Below are positions 44,571 through 51,257 of a stretch of 51,257 bases of DNA, in pieces; the stretch's first letter is position 1, and every line of letters starts with the position of its first letter. Under the pieces are notes generated by a model, which saw only the letters and a program-made list of their open reading frames with translations, was not told where the DNA came from and did not search any database. This DNA comes from Pleurotus djamor. Taxonomy: Eukaryota > Basidiomycota > Agaricomycetes > Agaricales > Pleurotaceae. The translations under genes and the position numbers were made by a program. Location of the stretch: the NCBI GenBank assembly GCA_029747585.1, contig JAPEVF010000315.1, positions 1-51,257 on the forward strand, given 5' to 3'.

Positions 44571-47500
44571 ATGGCGCGCGCTTCAAAGACGAAGGACGTT
44601 GATGGAGATGGTCGCACTCGCTGGATTGACCGCCATCCACAGATTGGCATCCTTATGAAGGGGAAGTTCGATACTTGGGTCGCGGCCCAAGGCGCCAAGA
44701 GGGAGGAAATTGAGCAAGCCCTTGGTGGCGAGATTTGGGGGATCGTAGAATCGTCGAAAGATGGCGACTTGGCTCAGTACTTCACTTCCAAGAGTTATAC
44801 GGTCAAGGTGGGTGCTTCGTGCTCTTTCTTTGCGTCATTGTCTAGCCATGCTTACGAATGATAAATAGAAAGTCTACAACTACTTCAAGAACACTCTTCA
44901 GGAGCAACGGAAGTCCGACGGTACTACTGGGAAACGTCGACCGCAGCAAGACTCCACCATATTCTCCCACAGAACGACTGGCGCTGAATTGGCAGCAGTC
45001 CAGCTTGAGGAAAGATTTGCTCGTGTTCTTAGCGAAGTCGAGACTCGACTTCACCCTAAATCGAAGAACATCCCGCAGGACTCCCCAGCGACCGCTCTTC
45101 TCGAGCACAACCGCGCCAGGGAGATTTTTTGGGAGGACGTGCTGAAGCAGTCAGAACGTGACAAGTATACGCAGCTGGCTGACGACGCGAACCGAGGGGA
45201 GGCAGATGAGGAAACTAGAAGATAGTGGGTCACGTCTCCGCCGCGAATGCTTAGATATGCTAACCGTTTCTCAGTTTGGCCGATAAGAAGGGTCAAAGTG
45301 CGATAAAGGCTTGCCTGGACCAGCTTCAGCGAGTGTACGGTATGACCGCCGTAATTGTCGCATCGTATCTCAACTCAGACGGTAATGTGGTCACCCATCT
45401 GTGAGTAGACCATTTGAACGGCACTTCAAAGGTTGACATTTTTGCAGGTCCGAGACCAAGGAACCCATTCGCCCGCTGTCGAAGCTGGGTCCGACATTGA
45501 AGACCAACTTTACGACAGCATGGGCTGATGAGGTTGTGCCGCACATAACCGAGAATGGTCTGGCCAAGGCTGCGGAGCAGGGTTTGAGGACGGACGAGAG
45601 TGGATTTCCCTTGGTTCCAACAGCAGAGGAGACCGGTCGTTTGAAGGTGCAAATCGCCGACAAGGTTCGTCAGTATGTGAAGGCTGTATCGGGTGAGTTT
45701 CATCCAGCTTCATTTGTATGGGGCTTGTCACTCATATTCTCTCTAGAGGCCCAAGTCAATACTGACCATGTTTCCTGGAAACGAATTTCGGAAGACCCTG
45801 ATGAATACATAGAGGGCGACTCGCTTCCCAAGGGTATAGTCCTTTCTCAACCCTCAGGCCTGAAACTTCACCAGCTTCGCCTCCTCCTAACCCATTGGCG
45901 GTTGCGAGAGGCAGATGGGAAAGTCCCGCTGATATTTAAGAAGGCCAGCGACAACGACAACGATACACCTGGTGAGGCCAAACATTTGTTCTATCCAAGA
46001 TATGACCATGGCTGATTCTTCCATTCATTATTAACCTTAGTCAACGATTCGTCTTCTACCAAGAGGACCAAGAAAACTCTACCCTCCGAGGATGATGATG
46101 GCGAGCATTTTGATCTTGTCAACATTCCAGATGATGAGGCGTCGGTCGAAAGAGGATCTGACAATGAAGGCCATGAAGATATGGTACCCGCAAATGCCAA
46201 GCTATCCCGTACGTTATTTTCCAATGTTGGATGCTTTGAATGCTGAACTTCTACTGGAGGTGACCATCTATCTGCCAAGGCCAAAGGAAAGCGGAGGGCG
46301 GTAGTGCTTGACAGCGACTCAGAGGATCAGGAAGGTCGGTGGTTTGAACACCAAGATATCCTTGGCACAATATACTTATTGTTGCGCTCGGGGATGGCTC
46401 TTGGATACCATAGCTCCTCCTAAATCCGCCCATGCTGGAGACAAGCGAAAGTTCCCCGATAACGACATCAATGATCACGAGGACCTGGAAGATTCAGATG
46501 GTGGGATGTTCCCTCTTAATTACTGTCGTTTTCCAACCCAACTGATGTTCATCTCTCTCTCTTCAGCCGAGCTAGCCGGGGCTACTTCTCCTCCGAAAAA
46601 GAAAAAACGTGTTTCGTTCCTAATGGATGGTATGTCTTTTTCTACTCAACACATGTGAACGGCCTGGTTTACTAACGTGGGCTACAGACGTTGAGGATGA
46701 TGTGCAGATGGCCGAGCCCGAATCAAATGGGAAAGGTGATTCACCCTCTTCCTCTGCGTTGATGGCCCATCTAACCAGCACCGCTTTAAGACGAGGTGGC
46801 GACGGGGGCGGCAGCCAAGGCAGGCATATCTGCCAGCACGCGTCAGCGTCAACCTCCCAGCACGGTGCCCAATGATGTTCAATCTCGGGTTGCCTTCTTA
46901 AGATCTCTGGCTCCCGACCACCCGGAGTATATGGCGTTGGTAGGATGCCTTGATGACTGCAAGGTGTGTTGTAATCAGCCTCACCGCGTCGAATCTTACT
47001 GACTGGTATCCAGAGTGGTTTGGTAGGGGCAACGTCCAAAAAGTTGCTGCCCGAGTTCGGAGTCTGGGGATATGACAGGTCATGGTGCAACGAGGCCTTC
47101 TACTCTGAACTGGGTTTCGACTCTTTCCTGGAGTACTTATTGAGCAACCCTCATCTCGGCCTGAAGGGTACACTGGGCCTTCGCCTTTCTGTTGAACAAA
47201 TGTTGCTCAGCATAGGCATGGTTTTGCGGGACTTTGCCTTCGTCTGCTTTTCTGACAACGACGGAGACTCCTTCATAGAAAGTGGCGCCCCATCATATGT
47301 CGCGCATTTCAATTTTGGAATCCCACATCTCGACAAGGTTCTCGCACAGTGCAGTCGGTTGTTCAATACTTACAAGCATCCTGACCGGTGAGTTATAATA
47401 TACGCTGCATCATGGTTTCTTTGCTTCTGACACCTTTATTATACCAACAGCTTCCCTGGGATCTACCCCAATCCCACTTTCACTACTCCTGACCTCAGAC

Positions 47501-48798
47501 TCGAAGATCCAAAAGACGGCAAGAAGAACAAAGGCACGAAACCCAAAGGCACGAAAAACGGCAACAAGAATGCGAAGTCCTCTCAGCCCGGCCCTAAAGT
47601 CATCCCCGATCTCATCCCCTCATCGCAGGAGATGGCCGCTTTCCGAGGGATCCTACCACTCTGCGGGTTCCTGCAAATCGACGGCTCCAGAATCGGCAAA
47701 CACTGGGTCGAGCTTTGTGATGCCTTTGCCGAAGCCGAGGAAGCAGACCCAAGCGAACGCAAGTTTGAAATCCCCACCGCCTTCGAGGATCTGCCGAGTA
47801 TCACCAAAGGGTGGATCACCACCATTTCTCGGGGCGATGCCTTTGATGAAGACCCCCTGATCAAAAGCCCATGCATCGCCCAGGAGTTCGAGACATGGCT
47901 TCGACCACGACTGGCCCTTGCGACGTCCCGCTTGGCGAAATCTCCACACATGGAGATTCATGTCGAACCCTTCCTTCAACGTGGGGCGCACGGCATCTTG
48001 ATCACATTCTGGATGTTGAAGATTTGGGGTCTGCATCTAGCGTCACGAAAAACTGTCAGTCGCCAATCAAGGAACGGTCCGTGGAAGAGACACAAGGATG
48101 CTGTATCTGCCCTCCTCAAAATCCTACGACAAGAGGTTCCCGGAGGAGACGAGGATGAGGAGAAGGATGCAGAGGGGAGAAAGGGGGGGGGNAGATAATG
48201 GGGAGGTGGCAGTGGAGGCGGAGGGGGCGGAGAAGAGGACGGAGCAGGATGGGGAGGAAGAGAAGGAGGAGGAGGAGATGGAGAAGGAGGAGATCCCGCC
48301 CAAGAAGACTGCCAGAAAGTCCACGAAGGTGTTGTCGAAGAAGGGCGAGGCCGATGTAGGGGGGAAGAAGAAGAGCTCGAGAGGGAAGAAGAACGGGGAG
48401 GAGGAGGAGGAGAAGGAGGAGGAGGAGGAGGCACCCCCCAACAAGTCGTCCGCCGCATCCAAGAAGCCCCCTGCAAAGTCGAAGAATGCATTGGAAAAGG
48501 CTGGCAAGGACTCAGCCGCCGGTAAAGCTGTGCAGAAAGCTACACCCAAGCCAACGAAGACACCGGTGGAGGGAAGCAGCGATGGTTCCAAGGATACCTC
48601 CCAAGCAGTCCTTGATGTCGCACCGCAGGGTGATACACTCCCCCCAGCACGGTAAGTGGAATGCTTATTGGTTTCATATCCCTTCCTTATCACTTCCCCA
48701 GTGCTTCAGGAAGACGAACTATCAAGAGGAAGGAAGGCTGGGATGAAGTGATGCAGGCGGTTGGAGTGCCAAAGGCAAGGAAGGGTTCGAAGGCTTAG
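44571..48798 (+). CDS. Large uncharacterised multi-exon protein
   Basis: ATG 44571 starts MARASKTKDVDGDGRTRWID. Exons run 44571-44807, 44869-45224, 45275-45400, 45448-45692, 45747-45971, 46041-46208 and more, to stop 48796. The order is a helical N-terminal part (EEIEQALGGEIWGIVESSKD, YFTSKSYTVKKVYNYFKN), an acidic/basic linker with KRKFPDN and PPKKKKRVSFL, a conserved-looking domain (LLPEFGVWGYDRSWCNEAFY, FLEYLLSNPHLGLKGTLGL), then a Glu/Lys-rich tail. The n at 48192 in a G run must be dropped to read through the tail. Similar long proteins occur in other agaricomycetes from memory, but I know no function. The charged tail and possible nuclear signals suggest a nuclear protein, as inference only. 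Confidence 0.6.
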
Positions 48799-48889
48799 AA
48801 TACTCCCCTCTTGTAGCCTCATCTTTGCTTCTGCTGTGGTATCCATGCAGACTTGTTGTCTTCGTTTGCGTGTTGTTGAGAGACGTGAG

Positions 48890-49150
48890 TTATCCTACAC
48901 CATGAATTCGCATTTCCGTGAATCCACGGTAGAGGATAAGTCCGTCTCACCTCATTTATCNTCTACCGTGGATTCATGGAGATATTATCCTACACCATGA
49001 ATTCGCATTTCCGTGAATCCACGGTAGAGGATAAATGAGGTGAGACGGACTTATCCTCTACTGTGGATTCACGGAGATATTATCCTACACCATGAATTCG
49101 CATTTCCGTGAATCCACGGCACAGGATAAGTCCGTCTCACCTCCCAGTGG
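48890..49150. repeat. Foldback repeat array, about three units of 95 bp
   Basis: TTATCCTACACCATGAATTC then GTGAATCCACGG and AGGATAA occurs three times, starting near 48890, 48985 and 49080. The spacer between units switches orientation: the first spacer contains GTCCGTCTCACCTCAT, the second contains ATGAGGTGAGACGGAC, and the third is again GTCCGTCTCACCTC. Each unit is itself a partial palindrome. Confidence 0.9.
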
Positions 49151-49437
49151 GACACTGGAAGCCACCTGAGTAGATACTCCTAATGTCCGACGCCCCTATG
49201 CGCGTCTTCACACCACAGATTATACACCTCTACGTCACAACCTCACCATCTTTCATTTTTAGACTTCACAAATTAGTGGAAGCCGCTATCACTAGCGTGT
49301 TCGGGGTGTTAGTTGGCTAATTAAGTGGTGCCCTCGGCTCATCCGCCCAAGCAAGCGCCATTTAGGGGTGACACCTCACGTGCTGATCATGAGACAGTTG
49401 TCACAAGTGATGTCACGCTTCCTTTTGAAAAACCACC
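49151..49437. other. Promoter region of the F-box gene
   Basis: Short spacer without a gene. CACGTG occurs at 49378-49383 as a palindromic E-box-like site 55 bp before the start codon. Confidence 0.35.
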
Positions 49438-50975
49438 ATGTCCAACGCCAGCGGTGTACTCAACTCGCTCGATCTATTTCAAATAATCCTTCAACATACA
49501 TCTGGGACTGACCACCTTCACTGTGCCCTCACATGTAAAGCCTGGACAAAGGTTGCTCTCGACTTCCTATGGCGACGCGTCCTTGACCTCAAGAGGGTCT
49601 TGTCTCTTCTTGCCCCGCTGATATGGAACGAGGCCGTTTCAAAATGGGTAAGTGATCTCTATGGATGGCGGCACACTGTAGCAAGACTAACCAACCATCA
49701 TTTTAGATGCTTAGCCGCCCCATTCATACTGAAGATTGGGCAACCTTTGAGAAGTATTGCGGAAGGATAAAGGTCCTTCGGATCACTGCGGATGACATCG
49801 ACCCGTCCGTCTTCACCTCCGTTCTGGCCCGACGCTCGACCACGCCCCTGCTCCCCAATTTACAAGAGCTATATTGCGGTGCCAATCCCTCCGAGCTGGA
49901 CGTCTTCTTGGGTGAATCTGTGAGAAACCTCCAGATCATACATTCAAATGGAGCGGCAGGTGATATGCACTTCGACATGTGCCTCCGAAAACTTCCGCTG
50001 CAATCCCCCAATCTCACCAGCCTTTTTGTGGTTTGCGAATCACTACCTGAGGATGCAGATGGCCAAATCCATGCTGTATTCCAAAATGTTCGGCTGCTGG
50101 CCTCATTGAGAACATTGTCAATCCCATCGATGTCCCTCACGCCATGGTCTATGGGTGTCCTGTCTTCAATGTCATCTCTGAAAGTGCTAGAGACAACCCA
50201 CCCTTCCCCGCCAAACTTCCCCGCCCTCATGTCTGAGGTGAGCAACAATGGATTTCTGTCGCTGCAACGCCTAGCCTTGGCTACCTCCCTGGAAAAGGCC
50301 ACAGCCTGCTTCGCTACGGAATTTGCATCTGTGCTCTCCGACTTATCTATAGTGTCGATAGACCCAGAACACGGAGAAGCCTGCGCTGGATTCATCGATA
50401 TGGTTTCCGCAAGATGGCCGTCCCTCCGGTCACTTTCCATCAAAGGGGAAACCTTTGCCCACCCAGACTGGCTGGTCATCCAGCCTGTCACCTCGCTCAA
50501 GCACCTCCATCGGCTCTCGTTGGAGTTCAATCTTCCACTGCAGCTGAGTGGCGATGGTCTACATGGTCTGCTTTCCGCGCTCCCCTCACTTCAATACCTT
50601 GAAATCGGGAAATCCGATGGCTACGTCCCAACAGTCGTACCGAATGTGACATTGCTCGACGTAGTGACAGCAGGTCGACACGCCCCCAAGCTCCAATACT
50701 TGGGGCTTTACGCGGATTGCCGACCATCCTTTGGCCTTCAAGATGCTAAGGAAATGGAACCTGACACGTTTCAACATTTGAAGACCCTGCAGTTCTACCA
50801 TTCACCCGTGAACCAGCCCCATATTGTTTCCCTTGCATTTCGTAAGATCTTGCCAGTGACATGCACAGTCAAATTTTCGGAGTGCAGCATGCAAGGCCGT
50901 GTCGGGATTGAGGATGTTGTGCTTGGAAACTTGGAGGCCCTGCGGCTGCTTTCGGTACCCACCAGTGGTGTGTAA
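49438..50975 (+). CDS. F-box and leucine-rich-repeat protein
   Basis: Two exons (49438-49647 and 49707-50975) splice in frame to 492 residues. The N-terminus is an F-box: LNSLDLFQIILQHT, ALTCKAWTKVALDFLWRRV. The rest shows leucine-rich repeats, for example LQSPNLTSLFVVCESL, LASLRTLSIPSMSL, WPSLRSLSIKGE, LKHLHRLSLEF and LPSLQYLEIG. Such proteins serve as substrate receptors of SCF ubiquitin ligases and are heavily expanded in agaricomycetes. The gene is bracketed by two foldback arrays, 48890-49150 and 51050 to the window end. Confidence 0.85.
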
Positions 50976-51049
50976 GATGTATGACGTGTCTTTTTTGTCC
51001 GTTTTCTGGTCTTGCTATGTATTCTTCTTTCAGTGACATTAACACATAC

Positions 51050-51257
51050 TGTGAACTTATCCGCTACCGTGAACTCGCCGTGAATTCACAGTACAGGATA
51101 AGCGTATCCGTCCTAAATTATCCCATGCGGTGAATTATTGGCGAGTTCACGGTGCAGGATAACTCAGGTGGGACACACTTATCCGCTACCATGAACTCGC
51201 CGTGAATTCACAGTACAGGATAAATGTGTCCCACCAGAGTTATCCTGTACCGTGAAT
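51050..51257. repeat. Foldback repeat array running off the right edge
   Basis: TTATCCGCTACC(G/A)TGAACTC then GCCGTGAATTCACAGTACAG and GATAA occurs at about 51057 and 51179. Around the second copy there is a larger inverted repeat: GGATAACTCAGGTGGGACAC on the left and GTGTCCCACCAGAGTTATCC on the right. The element is cut by the window end. Confidence 0.9.

Overview
The window is about 51 kb of nuclear DNA from a mushroom-forming basidiomycete (Agaricomycetes). The clues are many short GT-AG introns (mostly 45-65 nt), tightly packed genes on both strands, a fungal Rif1, a Pml1/SNIP1-type FHA protein, a CHFR-like ligase, and above all a KDZ transposase beside a fungal TET/JBP dioxygenase. Species was not determined. 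I saw no tRNA, rRNA or CRISPR array. Isolated 'n' bases occur throughout. At four of them (8006, 18710, 20861, 48192), three next to C or G runs, an otherwise intact gene reads through only if the n is treated as an extra base.

Positions 1-349 hold the start of a KDZ-associated (CxC5-like) gene that runs off the left edge. Positions 901-30215 are housekeeping: Rif1, mitochondrial ribosomal protein mS41, a C2H2 zinc-finger protein, a Pml1/SNIP1-like FHA protein, a secreted DUF7223-like protein with a lysine-rich insert, a CHFR-like RING ligase, a kelch-BTB protein, pyridoxamine-phosphate oxidase, class I fructose-bisphosphate aldolase, Dug2-like WD40/M20 glutathione peptidase, an uncharacterised mitochondrial-looking protein, and the 5' part of a zinc alcohol dehydrogenase.

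The dehydrogenase breaks off near 30215. From there to the right edge the window is accessory DNA. Foldback repeats built on TTATCC...GGATAA recur at 30.3, 32.0-32.2, 32.7, 48.9-49.15 and 51.05-51.26 kb. Among them lies the most interesting block, 32827-39567 on the minus strand. It has three consecutive genes only 93 and 49 bp apart: a PHD-like zinc-finger protein with a caspase-like domain (His267/Cys325 dyad), a TET/JBP-family 2-oxoglutarate/Fe(II) dioxygenase with all metal and co-substrate residues, and a full-length KDZ transposase. Spliced models of all three stay in frame end to end (512, 355 and 1065 residues). KDZ-TET/JBP association is known in basidiomycetes. The caspase-like partner is, as far as I know, not described as part of that unit.

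To the right are tandem repeats (40.26-40.68 kb) and an array of about nine consecutive hairpins with different stems but mostly the same ATGTGT(C/T) loop (40.69-41.01 kb). Then come three small spliced genes of unknown function, a diverged segment duplication, one long uncharacterised gene (44571-48798), and an F-box/leucine-rich-repeat gene bracketed by two foldback arrays.
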